A program made the position numbers and the translations under genes. From Gammaproteobacteria bacterium (lineage in GTDB: Bacteria; Pseudomonadota; Gammaproteobacteria; Eutrophobiales; Eutrophobiaceae): DNA of 64,000 nucleotides. Where the stretch lies: positions 620,001 to 684,000 of the forward strand of contig SCUJ01000006.1 in NCBI GenBank assembly GCA_004297165.1, in the 5' to 3' direction. Under the pieces are notes generated by a model. The model did not search any database. It was not told the DNA's origin and saw only the letters and a program-made list of their open reading frames with translations. This document shows, in pieces, positions 26,162 through 35,237 of this stretch (position 1 is its first letter; the number at the start of each line of letters is the position of its first letter).

Positions 26162-27169
26162 ATGAACGCCCAAACCGCGACACAGACCGCAACCCCAAAT
26201 CCGCAGCTCAAGTCCGGCAGCAACCTGGAGAAGGTCCTGGCCGCCGGCCACTTCGCCGTCACCGGCGAGATCGGCCCGCCGAAGTCCTGGCGCGCCGAGG
26301 TCATCCGCAAGAAGGCCGGTCTGCTGAAGGGCTGTGTGGATGCCGCCAACATCACCGACAACCAGACGGCGATCGTCCGCATGAGCAGCATCGCCACCGG
26401 CATCATCGTCATGCAGGAGGGTCTTGAGCCGATCATCCAGGTCACCTGCCGGGACCGCAACCGGCTCGCGATGCAGAGCGACATCCTCGGCGCCGCCGCC
26501 CATGGCCTGAAGAATGTCTTGTGCCTGTCCGGCGATCACCAGTCCTTCGGCAACCATCCCGGCGCGAAGAACGTGCATGACATCGATTCGATGCAGCTCA
26601 TACGCATGTTCCGCGACATGCGCGACAGCGGCCTGTTCCAGTGCGGCGAGGCGATCACCGATGGCGGCCCGCCGCTGTTTATCGGCGGCGCGGCCAATCC
26701 CTTTGCCGATCCCGTCGATCTGCGTCCGTTGCGTCTGAAGAAGAAGGCCGTCGCCGGCGTGGATTTCGTGCAGACCCAACTCATCTACGATATGGATCGG
26801 TTTCGTGAATTCATGAAAAAGGTGGTCGAGCTGGGCATTACGGAAGCAGTCAGCGTACTGGCCGGCGTCGGCCCGCTCAAAAGCGCGGGCATGGCGCGCC
26901 ACATGCGGGACAACGTGCCGGGGATGCGCGTACCCGATGCGATCGTAAAGCGCATGGAAGGCGCGGTGAACGGCATCGACAAGGACGACAAGGCCGCCCG
27001 CAATGCGGCCTGGCGGGCCGAGGGCATCAAGATCTGCATCGAACAGATCCAGGAAGTGCGGGAGATCCCCGGGGTGGCCGGCGTGCATGTGATGGCCATC
27101 GAGTGGGAAGAGGCCGTGCGCTCCATCGTCGAGGGCGCGAAACTCCTGCCGCGCCCGGTACTGGCCTAG
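26162..27169 (+). CDS. metF: 5,10-methylenetetrahydrofolate reductase
   Basis: A 335-residue TIM-barrel flavoenzyme: FAVTGEIGPPKSW with the catalytic Glu, ADITDNQ-type segment (AANITDNQTAIVRMSS), QVTCRDRNRLAMQSDIL, LCLSGDHQSFGNHPGAKNV and GVDFVQTQLIYDMDRF. It interconverts methylene-THF and methyl-THF. The sequence is of the acetogen/MetV-dependent type and not E. coli MetF, and it lies in an operon with MetV, MvhD and Hdr subunits in place of an independent NADH-linked gene. The in vivo direction (methyl synthesis or methyl oxidation) is not shown by the sequence. Confidence 0.95.
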   Translation: MNAQTATQTATPNPQLKSGSNLEKVLAAGHFAVTGEIGPPKSWRAEVIRKKAGLLKGCVDAANITDNQTAIVRMSSIATGIIVMQEGLEPIIQVTCRDRNRLAMQSDILGAAAHGLKNVLCLSGDHQSFGNHPGAKNVHDIDSMQLIRMFRDMRDSGLFQCGEAITDGGPPLFIGGAANPFADPVDLRPLRLKKKAVAGVDFVQTQLIYDMDRFREFMKKVVELGITEAVSVLAGVGPLKSAGMARHMRDNVPGMRVPDAIVKRMEGAVNGIDKDDKAARNAAWRAEGIKICIEQIQEVREIPGVAGVHVMAIEWEEAVRSIVEGAKLLPRPVLA

Positions 27170-27173
27170 CGTG

Positions 27174-28574
27174 ATGGACATGTCCGCCAGAGCGAAACCC
27201 GACGCGCCCCTCTCCGCCAGGGTGCTCGATCGCATCGGGCAAAACATCTTCCGTTGTTACCAGTGCGTCAAATGCACCAGCGGCTGTCCGCTCGCGGATC
27301 AATTCGATTTGCGGCCCAACCAGGTCATGCGCAGCCTGCAACTCAATGACGCGAGTGTGTTGAAAAGCAGGGCCATCTGGCTCTGCGCCTCCTGCCAGAC
27401 TTGCGCCACCCGCTGCCCCCAGGAGATCGATGTCACTGGCGTGATGGACCTGCTGCGCATCGAGGCCCGCGAGCGCGGCATCCCGTCCGCGATCCCGGAG
27501 ATCTCCCGCTTCAACGATCTGTTCATGGGACTCATCCGGCGCATGGGCCGGGTTCCCGAGTTGCTGTTGATCCTGATCTACAAACTCGCCACCGGAAAGG
27601 TCTTCACCGATATCCGCATGGGGACGCACATGCTGCTGAAGGGCAAGCTGCGTCTCATCCCGAAGATCGTCCGCACGCCGAGAGAAGTAAAACCGCTCGC
27701 GGATACCGCGGGCAAGGTCGCCTACTTCCCCGGTTGCTCGGGGGATTCCTCCGCCCGCGAATACGATCACACGGTGCGCAACACCGCCAAGGTCCTCGGC
27801 ATCGATCTGGTCGAGCCGCCCGGCTGGGTCTGTTGCGGTTCGAGCCCGGCGCACGCGACCGATCCCGTCGCCGCGCATGTCTATCCCCTGCGCACCATGG
27901 CGACTATCGAGCGGCTGGGCTTGGATACAGTCACCTCGCCGTGCAGCAATTGCTTCTCGCGGCTCAAGATGGCCGAATGCGAGGGCATGGAAGACACCGC
28001 CGCGCTGCAACAGGTGGCCGCGATCACGAATTACGACTACCAGGGCAAGGTGAAGGTGCAGCATTTCATCGACACCATCCTGGATCACGCGACGCCGGCG
28101 CAGATCGCGGAGAAGGTCAAACGACCGCTGCGCGGACTCAAGGTTGCCTGCTATTACGGATGCCTGATCACACGTCCCGCGAAGAAGACCGGCGCGGAAC
28201 ATGCGGAATACCCGATGAAGATGGATTACCTCATGCAGGCACTCGGCGCGGAGACCGTGGACTGGTCCTTCAAGACCGACTGTTGCGGCGGATCGCTCAG
28301 CGTCACCCAGACCGCGGTCTCGCTGAACATGTCGCGCAAGGTGATCCAGAATGCCCGCGACTGCGGCGCGGACGCCGTCATCACCATGTGCCCCATGTGC
28401 CACATGAACCTCGACGCCCGCCAGGATCAGATGGGGATCGATTTCCGCCTGCCCATTCTCCACTCCACTCAGCTCACCTCCCTTGCCTTCGGCCTGCCGG
28501 AGCGGGAGGCCCACCTCGACAAGAACTTGGTCGATCCTAGGCCACTCTTCACGAAGCTCAAACCCGCCCCCTAA
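27174..28574 (+). CDS. HdrC-HdrB fusion, heterodisulfide reductase-like
   Basis: A 466-residue fusion. Residues 1-100 are HdrC-like with two [4Fe-4S] motifs, [12 protein letters not shown] and [13 protein letters not shown] helical linker follows, and then HdrB with two CCG domains: [11 protein letters not shown] with CSNC, and [13 protein letters not shown] with CPMCHMN. HdrB in methanogens binds noncubane clusters that cleave heterodisulfides; bacterial relatives probably use other acceptors. It starts 4 nt after metF and overlaps the yjbQ start by 1 nt. With HdrA, MvhD, MetV and MetF it completes an MTHFR-Hdr complex. A GTG one codon upstream and an ATG two codons downstream are alternative starts. 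Confidence 0.93.
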   Translation: MDMSARAKPDAPLSARVLDRIGQNIFRCYQCVKCTSGCPLADQFDLRPNQVMRSLQLNDASVLKSRAIWLCASCQTCATRCPQEIDVTGVMDLLRIEARERGIPSAIPEISRFNDLFMGLIRRMGRVPELLLILIYKLATGKVFTDIRMGTHMLLKGKLRLIPKIVRTPREVKPLADTAGKVAYFPGCSGDSSAREYDHTVRNTAKVLGIDLVEPPGWVCCGSSPAHATDPVAAHVYPLRTMATIERLGLDTVTSPCSNCFSRLKMAECEGMEDTAALQQVAAITNYDYQGKVKVQHFIDTILDHATPAQIAEKVKRPLRGLKVACYYGCLITRPAKKTGAEHAEYPMKMDYLMQALGAETVDWSFKTDCCGGSLSVTQTAVSLNMSRKVIQNARDCGADAVITMCPMCHMNLDARQDQMGIDFRLPILHSTQLTSLAFGLPEREAHLDKNLVDPRPLFTKLKPAP

Positions 28575-28993
28575 TGAAAAGCTACCGCAAGGAACTCTGG
28601 TTTAACACTCCCTCCCGCCGGGCCTTCATCAATATCACGCAGCAAGTGACGCAGTGCCTGCACGAGAGCGGGATCAAGGAAGGACTCGCCCTGATCAATG
28701 CCATGCACATCACCGCCTCCGTTTTTATCAACGATGACGAGCAGGGCCTGCATCATGACTACGAGGTGTGGCTGGAAAACCTGGCGCCGCACGAGCCAGT
28801 GCATCAATACCGTCATAACGATACCGGCGAGGACAACGCCGACGCGCACATCAAACGCCAGGTCATGGGCCGCGAGGTGGTGGTCGCGATCACGCAGGGC
28901 AAACTGGATTTCGGCCCCTGGGAGCAGATCTTCTACGGCGAGTTCGACGGCGGGCGTAGGAAACGCGTCCTGGTAAAGATTATCGGGGATTGA
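28574..28993 (+). CDS. YjbQ/UPF0047 family protein
   Basis: A 139-residue protein, [55 protein letters not shown] and [14 protein letters not shown], all family signatures, including the His/Asp-rich metal-binding area. YjbQ members show weak thiamine-phosphate-synthase activity, but their main role is unsettled. The ATG overlaps the stop of the hdrCB gene by 1 nt (TAATG), so it is the last gene of the operon. A functional tie to the MetF complex is possible but not evident. Confidence 0.92.
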   Translation: MKSYRKELWFNTPSRRAFINITQQVTQCLHESGIKEGLALINAMHITASVFINDDEQGLHHDYEVWLENLAPHEPVHQYRHNDTGEDNADAHIKRQVMGREVVVAITQGKLDFGPWEQIFYGEFDGGRRKRVLVKIIGD

Positions 28994-29143
28994 GCTGCAT
29001 AAACGCCTTGGTTTGATCAGGTTTTTATTATCGGCTAATATGCACTCGCTGCATGCGGCACGCCGCTATATACAGAAGAACACTCGGATTTCATTGCACT
29101 TCATCAAAACTATACATTTATATAACCCATTCAAGGGGGAACA

Positions 29144-29512
29144 ATGGATCCACTGATAAGCGAAATATTAAACACAGAAGGCCCTGCCACTTTCGTGACG
29201 GTCGGGGCGGATGGTCCGCATATGGTGGCCACGTGGAATTCCTATCTGGAAGAGGAAGGCGACGACAAATTGCTGATCCCGGTCGGCGGCTACCACAAGA
29301 CGGAAGCCAACCTCAAGGCAGGCAGCGTGCTCGTCATGATGATCGGCAGCAAGAAAGCCCCAGGAAAGCGGGGGCCTGGAACGGGCTTCAGGTTGACCGG
29401 CAGCGCCGAGATCAAGTCCTCTGGAGAACAGTACGAACTCACCAAACAGCGATTCCCCTGGGCCAGAGGAGTCCTGATTTTTAAGATCAGGCAAAGCGAA
29501 CAGTTGCTCTGA
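29144..29512 (+). CDS. Pyridoxamine 5'-phosphate oxidase-like FMN-binding protein
   Basis: A 122-residue split-barrel protein starting MDPLISEILNTEGPATFVTV, then GPHMVATWNSYLEE, LIPVGGYHKTEANLKAG and VMMIGSKKAPG. The fold binds FMN and serves varied redox or sensory roles. It is preceded by a good Shine-Dalgarno (aaggggg before ATG at 29144). The family is confident, the reaction unknown. It is transcribed alone, 150 nt after yjbQ. Confidence 0.85.
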   Translation: MDPLISEILNTEGPATFVTVGADGPHMVATWNSYLEEEGDDKLLIPVGGYHKTEANLKAGSVLVMMIGSKKAPGKRGPGTGFRLTGSAEIKSSGEQYELTKQRFPWARGVLIFKIRQSEQLL

Positions 29513-29785
29513 TAGAACCGGCTCATGCAAGAAAGGATCGCAGTCCAATCCGGTTGATCCGATCTCTGGCGGAAGGAGGACTGGTGGGCCATTAAGTCTG
29601 TATTGGAATCCGTGCGCTAACGACGGGTTAGCGGTGAACGTCGTCAACGGATATCCTCTCCGTGCTGGTCTTCGGCGATTACTCGGCAGGTTTAGGACAA
29701 AAGTAAGCGTCGTTTTTATTGGCGGCGGAAACCCCGCGCCGGTCCCGACTGTCAAAGGTGGCGCCTCCCAACTTCAAGGGAAATC

Positions 29786-30535
29786 ATGTCACCGCCAATA
29801 ACAACATATACGGAAGCACAACTGGAATTTGTCGATCCGTCTGTGTTGAATAGACGCATCGCCACCGCCCTGTTGTTTTCGCTGCTGTTGCATGCCCTGC
29901 TGTATGGTTTGATCTCGCCGCTGCGGAAGACTCCTCCGCATGCCTCACAGCCGATACGCAATATCTCGGTCGTGCTGCAAGCACTGGAGCCGCGTAAAAA
30001 TATACCTGAAGAGAATCCAGCAGTACCCGAGGTACGCGCGCCGGAAACTCCCACGCCAATAACAACGCCCAGGCCGGCTGTACCGCCCGCCAACACAGTG
30101 GTGGAATCGCCGATGGTCCCCGTGGAAGATGTACGTGATGAATCCGAGCTCATCGGTGAACTGACCCTAAAGCCTGACACTGCTCCCGATGCCACTGCCT
30201 TGATCGCGAAGAGCCACGAGATGGCCGGATCGATCGCGACAGAAATGGAGGCCCTGGTCGACGGTACGGCTATTTTTGACAAGTACCTGCGCGAACAACT
30301 GGAGACGGCCCGGCGCAGGGAACAGGCCGATGCGGCGGTCCGCATCATCGTCCCGCCCCGGGAGGTCGGCAGCAATCAGTTCGGCGATCTCGTGATCCGG
30401 GAGAACGGGTATTGCGCCATCATTCCCAGGGATTTCATCCTCTATACCTTCAAGGAGATCAATTCGATCATCCCCATGTCGATGGGCGCGCAATGCGGCG
30501 GCGGTAAAAAGGAAGAATTTACGCTGGTGAAGTAG
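29786..30535 (+). CDS. Membrane-anchored periplasmic protein with TonB-like N-terminus
   Basis: A 249-residue protein. Residues 1-60 include a cytoplasmic stub and one membrane helix with the TonB-like pattern ATALLFSLLLHALLYGLISPL. A Pro/Glu/Thr-rich linker of about 70 residues follows, then a charged helical stretch (FDKYLREQLETARRREQADA) and a small C-terminal domain with two cysteines (ENGYCAIIP and GAQCGGGKK). The TonB receptor-interacting C-terminal domain was not recognised, so it may be a TonB/TolA-like energiser relative or a separate family. AAGGG precedes the start. No partner exbBD lies nearby. Confidence 0.6.
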   Translation: MSPPITTYTEAQLEFVDPSVLNRRIATALLFSLLLHALLYGLISPLRKTPPHASQPIRNISVVLQALEPRKNIPEENPAVPEVRAPETPTPITTPRPAVPPANTVVESPMVPVEDVRDESELIGELTLKPDTAPDATALIAKSHEMAGSIATEMEALVDGTAIFDKYLREQLETARRREQADAAVRIIVPPREVGSNQFGDLVIRENGYCAIIPRDFILYTFKEINSIIPMSMGAQCGGGKKEEFTLVK

Positions 30536-30545
30536 TAAAAGGTTG

Positions 30546-31784
30546 CTATTTGCCGGCGACCGCCGCCGCCTCAGCCAACGCCCGCAACAGATTGCCGCCC
30601 CAGAGTTTCTCGATGTCGGCGTCGGAATAACCGCGCCGGGTGAGCATGGCCGTGACATTCCCTGTCTCCGCCGCGTTGTCCCAGCCGTCGATCCCGCCCC
30701 CGCCGCCGAAGTCCGAGGCGATGCCGACGTGGTCGATGCCCAGCAGGCGCACGGCGTAGTCGATGTGATCGCCGAGGTTTTCCAGGTTGGCGCGCGGCCA
30801 GTGTTCCCGGATGGTCTGAATCCCCTTGGCGTAGCGTTCCTGAATCACGAGGGCCTTGCCCGGCACCTCGGCGGGCGAGTTCATGCCCAAGCTCGTCAAC
30901 AACGCCTTTAATGCGGCTGTTTCCTCCTCCGAAATCTTCCGGAGGTGGGAATCGTACGCGACGATCTGCATGACGCCGCCTTTCGCCGCGAGCGCCCGCA
31001 TGGTCTCGTCGTCGAGATTGCGCGGGTGATCGTAGAGGGTTCTAACGCTCGAATGTGAGGCGATGACCGGGGCGCTTGAGGCGGCGATGGTCTCCAGTGC
31101 GGCATCGCGCGAGACATGCGAGATGTCCACCAGCATGCCAAGCCGGTTCATCTTAGCGATTGCCGTGCGGCCGAGTTCACTCAAGCCGCCGTGCAGCGCG
31201 GCGGGCTCGCCTGGCGCGGCCCTGGCGGAATCGGCAAGGTCATTATGCCCGTCATGCGCCAGCGTCATATAGCGGGCGCCGAGCTGGTAGTAGCGTTCGA
31301 TCAGGCTCAAGTCCCGGCCAATGACATAGCCGTTCTCGATGCCGATCAAGGCAATTAATTTGCCCTCGGCGTGGATGCGCCTGGCATCTGCCGCAGTGAG
31401 AGCCAGGCCGATCCGGTCCGGATATAACTCGTCCGTCATCCGGCGGATGGCGGCGAACTTGGTCAGTGCGGCATCCCGCGCCCGTGCGTAGCCAGCCCCG
31501 GTGCGCGGTCCCTGCCTCACATATACGATGAAAAATCCCGCGGCGAGCCCGCCTTCCTCCATCTTGTCCAGGTCCACCTGTGTCGCACCGCGCCGGCCGG
31601 GATCCGCGGCGGGCGTGGCGAAATCCGGCGGGATGTCGATGTGCGAGTCGATGGTCAGGATCTTGCCGTTCATGACGGTCGCGCCCTCCCCTGCCTGTCC
31701 GGCGGCGCAGACCGCCGCCAGAATGACGGCCATGCCAGTTCGGAAACGCATCAACCCGCGATCCCGAACAGGTTGTTCATTCAA
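30546..31784 (-). CDS. Membrane dipeptidase (peptidase family M19)
   Basis: A 412-residue enzyme with an N-terminal signal-like segment. Zinc ligands occur in LTIDSHIDIPPDF (H.D), IGIENG (E), TLAHDGHNDLAD and VDISHVS (H), with the late HVGIASDFGGGGGIDGW. M19 enzymes are binuclear zinc dipeptidases that also hydrolyse beta-lactam-like or D-amino-acid-containing dipeptides. The HNDLAD is the usual motif. Its start overlaps the upstream FAD oxidase stop by 8 nt, making it the last gene of a flavin-related operon. A second start, MRFRTGMAVILAAV, lies 11 codons inside and would begin the signal peptide more cleanly. Confidence 0.93.
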   Translation of the reverse strand: MNEQPVRDRGLMRFRTGMAVILAAVCAAGQAGEGATVMNGKILTIDSHIDIPPDFATPAADPGRRGATQVDLDKMEEGGLAAGFFIVYVRQGPRTGAGYARARDAALTKFAAIRRMTDELYPDRIGLALTAADARRIHAEGKLIALIGIENGYVIGRDLSLIERYYQLGARYMTLAHDGHNDLADSARAAPGEPAALHGGLSELGRTAIAKMNRLGMLVDISHVSRDAALETIAASSAPVIASHSSVRTLYDHPRNLDDETMRALAAKGGVMQIVAYDSHLRKISEEETAALKALLTSLGMNSPAEVPGKALVIQERYAKGIQTIREHWPRANLENLGDHIDYAVRLLGIDHVGIASDFGGGGGIDGWDNAAETGNVTAMLTRRGYSDADIEKLWGGNLLRALAEAAAVAGK

Positions 31785-33165
31785 TGACCCGCCCGGGATT
31801 CAAGATGTTATTCGGGTCCATCGCACGCTTCAGGGTTTTCATGAGCGCTATCTCTTCCGGTGTGCGCGAGAGGTACAGCCATTCCTTTTTCAGGACACCG
31901 ATGCCGTGTTCGGCGGTGATGCTGCCCTGGTAGCGGCCGATGATTGTATAGACAATGTCGTAGATCGCCTGATTGTCCTCGTGCCTGCCGGTGGTGGCGA
32001 TGAAATGCACGTTGCCGTCGCCGAGATGGCCGAAGGTGACGAATTGCAGCTTGTCGAATCGCGCGGTCAACGCGGCGACGATCTCCTGGAGACATTGGTC
32101 CATGACCCCGAGGGGGATGCCGATGTCGAAGTTGGCCGGGCGCAGCATAGACAGGAGAAATTCGCCCACGGCATCGCGGATTGCCCAGAAGGAGTCGCGT
32201 TCTTCCAGGGTGTTCGCCATGACCACGTCCTGTAACCGGCCGCGCTCCAGTTCCGCGTTGAGGACATTCTGAAAATGTTGCTGATCGAGGTCCGGATCGT
32301 TGCCCTCGGTCTCCAGCAGGATGTAGAAATTGTGCTCCTGGCCGAAGGCGTCGCGCAGGTGATTGACGTTCTCCATCGCGTAGCGATAGTAGTTCGCCCA
32401 CATCACCTCGAAGGCCGTGATGATGCCGAATTGCTGTTTCATGGCCTTGAAGAAGGCGACGACATCCGCGAAGGTCGCCAGACCGCACAGCGCCGACTGC
32501 CGGGACAGGGTCCGGGGGAAGATGCGCAACGTGACCTCGGTCACCACGCCAAGCGTGCCTTCCGAGCCGATGAAGAGTTGCTTCAGATCGAAGCCCGCGT
32601 TGTTCTTGAGCAGCTTGTTGCGCGAACGAATTATCGTGCCGTCCGCGAGCACCGCCTCGAGTCCCAGCACCAGGGCGCGGGCCATGCCATACTGTATTAC
32701 CGAGTTGCCGCCCGCGTTGGTGGAGATGTTGCCGCCGATGTTGCAGGAACCGCGCGCGCCCAGGTCGAGCGGCAGGATGAAACCCGCCTCCTCGGCCGCC
32801 TGCTGGACGGCCTCCAGCGGCGTCCCGGCCCTCGCGGTGATGGTCATCGAATCGGGATCGAGTTCCACGATCCCGCGCAGGCGTTCCAGCGACATGGCCC
32901 ATTCTCCGTGTCTGGGCGTTGCCCCGCCGGAGAGACCGGTCATGCCGCCCTGAATCACGATGGGCTGTCCGGCGGCGTTGCAGAGCGCCAGGGCCTTGCT
33001 CAGATCGTGTGTATCGGCCGGGCGGAGCACGACCTCGGGACGGCAGGGGTTCTCCCGGCTCCAGTCCGCGTGATACCGCGGCGTGACATCCTCTCCGGTC
33101 AAGACCCCTTTGGCGTCCAGCGTCTCGCGTAATCGGTCGATCAGCTTCGTACGCGTCTCATTCAT
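31777..33165 (-). CDS. FAD-linked D-2-hydroxyacid dehydrogenase (GlcD/D-lactate dehydrogenase family)
   Basis: A 462-residue flavoprotein. The N-terminal PCMH-type FAD domain has VVLRPADTHDLSKALALC, IQGGMTGLSGGATP and GARGSCNIGGNISTNAGG. The C-terminal domain has GHLGDGNVHF, ITAEHGIGVLKKEW and MDPNNILNPGRVIE. These match enzymes oxidising D-lactate, D-2-hydroxyglutarate or glycolate; the exact substrate cannot be told. It overlaps riboflavin synthase upstream by 8 nt and the dipeptidase downstream by 8 nt. Confidence 0.92.
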   Translation of the reverse strand: MNETRTKLIDRLRETLDAKGVLTGEDVTPRYHADWSRENPCRPEVVLRPADTHDLSKALALCNAAGQPIVIQGGMTGLSGGATPRHGEWAMSLERLRGIVELDPDSMTITARAGTPLEAVQQAAEEAGFILPLDLGARGSCNIGGNISTNAGGNSVIQYGMARALVLGLEAVLADGTIIRSRNKLLKNNAGFDLKQLFIGSEGTLGVVTEVTLRIFPRTLSRQSALCGLATFADVVAFFKAMKQQFGIITAFEVMWANYYRYAMENVNHLRDAFGQEHNFYILLETEGNDPDLDQQHFQNVLNAELERGRLQDVVMANTLEERDSFWAIRDAVGEFLLSMLRPANFDIGIPLGVMDQCLQEIVAALTARFDKLQFVTFGHLGDGNVHFIATTGRHEDNQAIYDIVYTIIGRYQGSITAEHGIGVLKKEWLYLSRTPEEIALMKTLKRAMDPNNILNPGRVIE

Positions 33166-33808
33166 CTTTATCCCCCAGTTGCATGGCCAGGGTCGCCATG
33201 TTGGATTCCAGGAAAGACTTCACCGTATCCACGATCACCTGGGTGCGGCGATCGATCTCGAAGTTCAAACGATCGTCCGCGCGCATCCCGCCCAGATTGG
33301 TCAGACGCAACGTCTCCGGGATCAGATACACGCGGAAGGTGCTGGCGGTCCGATCCAGATCGCTGACGGTCAGGCTCGCCCCGTGAATGGCGAGAAAGCC
33401 CTTCTCGAAGATATAGCCCCCGCAGGCCGCGGGATAACGCAGCGTGAAGATGCAGTTATCGCCGGTGCGTTCGATGCGCAGTATCTCCAGGGTCCCGTCC
33501 ACATGCCCCGAGATCTCATGACCGCCGTTTTCGGCGCCGGCGCGCAGCGAACGTTCGATATTCACCCAATCGCCGGTCTTGAGCGTCCCCAGCGTGGTCT
33601 TGCGCAGCGTCTCCGCCATGGCGTCGAACCAGACTTCAGCGCCATCGATCTCGCGCACGGTCTGGCAGATGCCGTCGATGGCAACGCTGGCGCCGAGTTC
33701 TAGCCCCTCTCCCAGCGCCGGATCGAGTCGCACCGCGTAACTGAGAAAGTCCGCTTTATGCTCCGCGTGAGTGACCTCCGCAGTGCCTTGAATAATGCCT
33801 GTGTACAT
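33158..33808 (-). CDS. ribE: Riboflavin synthase alpha subunit
   Basis: A 216-residue protein of two lumazine-binding repeats, starting MYTGIIQGTAEVTH. The first repeat keeps the important Cys48 (AIDGICQTVREIDG) and GGHEISGHVDGTLEI. The second has GGYIFEKGFLAIHGASLTVSDL and IPETLRLTNLG. It resembles the E. coli RibC type and converts two lumazines to riboflavin plus a pyrimidinedione. Two features depart from the commonest form: Tyr for Phe at position 2, and CQT for CLT. The rib operon is not nearby; the gene is embedded between two flavoenzyme genes. Confidence 0.92.
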   Translation of the reverse strand: MYTGIIQGTAEVTHAEHKADFLSYAVRLDPALGEGLELGASVAIDGICQTVREIDGAEVWFDAMAETLRKTTLGTLKTGDWVNIERSLRAGAENGGHEISGHVDGTLEILRIERTGDNCIFTLRYPAACGGYIFEKGFLAIHGASLTVSDLDRTASTFRVYLIPETLRLTNLGGMRADDRLNFEIDRRTQVIVDTVKSFLESNMATLAMQLGDKDE

Positions 33809-33847
33809 GCTCAGCAATCCCCGCCGCAGGTCCGATTCAGCCGATAC

Positions 33848-34993
33848 TCAAGCGCCTTGTCCGGCCTTTTTTGCCTTGCGTTCCGCCTTTTCACGCTGCT
33901 TCTTTTCCGTAACACAATAGATCCCGCCTTCGGTGAGTCCAGGGGTGAAACATTCATTGCAGGAGACGCACGGCGAAGGGGCGCGATCGCCGGACTCCCA
34001 GCGCCGCGGCAGACCCGGCTCCCGGATAAGTGGGCGGGCGAAGGCGACATAATCAAGCCCGTCCTCCGTCACCGTGCGTTCGGCAACCTCGCATGATCGG
34101 ATTCCCCCGACCAGGGCGACGGGGCATTTCACCGCCGCCTTGATCGCCAACGCCGCCTCGCGGTTGTAGGCCTCCTGCGCCGGCCGCAGGATCTTCTTGC
34201 GCACCGGGGACTTCATCCCCGAGGCGGGCGTGCCTGAGGAGACTTCGATCATGTCGATCCCGGCCGCCGAGAGCAAGCGGGCCGCGCTGACAGCCTCTTC
34301 AAGTTCGAGACCGCCGGGGACATTGTCCCGCGCATTCAGTTTGATAAGTACAGGATAATCGGCGCCGACCGCCGCGCGCACCGACCGATAAACCTCCATG
34401 AGGAAACGGCAGCGGTTCTCGATGCCGCCGCCCCACTCGTCCATGCGCCTGTTGGTGAGCGGCGATAAAAATTGATTAATGAGGTAACCGTGCGCCCCGT
34501 GCAGTTGCACCGCATCCGCGCCCCATGCCTTGGCCCTTGCTGCGGCAGCGGCAAAGGATTGAATGATTTCCCTTATGCCCGCCGCATCCAGCGCCTCGGG
34601 CGTCTCCTGAAATTGCGGGACGGCGACAGCGGAAGGCGCTTGCGGCTGCCGGCCGATGCGACCGGAATTCGTCTGGCCGCCAGCGTGGACAAGTTGAATC
34701 GCAAGCCGCCCGCCCGCGACATGCACGGCCTCGATCAAACGGCGGAAATCCGGCGCCAGTTCATCGCTATCGATCCCCAGTTTACCGGGGAGCTGTTTCC
34801 CCAGCGGATGCACGAAGGCATAGCCGGAGATGATCAGCCCGACGCCGCCGCGCGCAAGCGCGACATAACAGTCAATCAACTTTTGGGTGGGATGACCGCG
34901 CTCATCGCACATGCCTTCCCAGGTAGCCGAACGGATCATGCGATTCTGCAAACGCATGCCGTTTACTGTCGTGGACTCGAATAATCGGGTCAT
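33848..34993 (-). CDS. NADH:flavin oxidoreductase, Old Yellow Enzyme family
   Basis: A 381-residue TIM-barrel FMN enzyme: LQNRMIRSATWEGMCDE at the N-terminus, GGVGLIISGYAFVH, AIQLVHAGGQTNSG, the catalytic QLHGAHGYLINQFLSPLTN, and VALVGGIRSCEVAE near the phosphate site. A C-terminal CVSCNECF is kept, but the NAD-binding half of the two-domain 2,4-dienoyl-CoA reductase type is absent. The ATG at 34993 has GGAG upstream; earlier in-frame starts exist (35014, 35062). It is the first gene of the flavin-related operon, 39 nt ahead of riboflavin synthase. Confidence 0.92.
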   Translation of the reverse strand: MTRLFESTTVNGMRLQNRMIRSATWEGMCDERGHPTQKLIDCYVALARGGVGLIISGYAFVHPLGKQLPGKLGIDSDELAPDFRRLIEAVHVAGGRLAIQLVHAGGQTNSGRIGRQPQAPSAVAVPQFQETPEALDAAGIREIIQSFAAAAARAKAWGADAVQLHGAHGYLINQFLSPLTNRRMDEWGGGIENRCRFLMEVYRSVRAAVGADYPVLIKLNARDNVPGGLELEEAVSAARLLSAAGIDMIEVSSGTPASGMKSPVRKKILRPAQEAYNREAALAIKAAVKCPVALVGGIRSCEVAERTVTEDGLDYVAFARPLIREPGLPRRWESGDRAPSPCVSCNECFTPGLTEGGIYCVTEKKQREKAERKAKKAGQGA

Positions 34994-35053
34994 GAGGAAG
35001 TCTCCGTAATTCATTATATAAGTATGCCGGACAAGGCTAACGCGAAAGAACAC

Positions 35054-35108
35054 TCTCGCCAAGTGCGCAAAGAACCGAAATGTTCCATCCCATGGCGTCT
35101 TGGCGAGA
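35054..35108. repeat. Inverted repeat TCTCGCCAAG/CTTGGCGAGA
   Basis: Perfect 10-nt arms at 35054-35063 and 35099-35108 with a 35-nt centre in the gap between divergent operons. The AAGTGCGCAAAG-type core resembles dispersed repeats seen in many bacterial intergenic regions. Confidence 0.5.
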
Positions 35109-35168
35109 TCACCACAGGAATTAAACCAAGCCAGCCATCGTAAAAATATATTTGCTCAAGTAAAATTA

Positions 35169-35192
35169 AGTGATATAGTAATATATAACACT
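35169..35192. promoter_or_regulatory. Candidate operator of the YtrA-type regulator
   Basis: An AT-rich imperfect palindrome, AGTGATATA, then GTAA, then TATATAACACT, lies 46 nt upstream of the GIN-domain gene. YtrA-class GntR repressors bind AGTGTA-like palindromes upstream of their own ABC transporter operons, and such a regulator is the second gene of this operon. It overlaps likely promoter sequence (TATAG/TATATA). Confidence 0.5.
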
Positions 35193-35237
35193 ATAGCAAC
35201 AGATAATGACCGCCCAAAATTGTCGCGAGGTGCGCCC

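Noticed and set aside
27171-27173. GTG at 27171 as the start of the HdrC-HdrB gene
   Set aside because: It adds only one residue before an ATG; either would do, and the ATG is the more common start.
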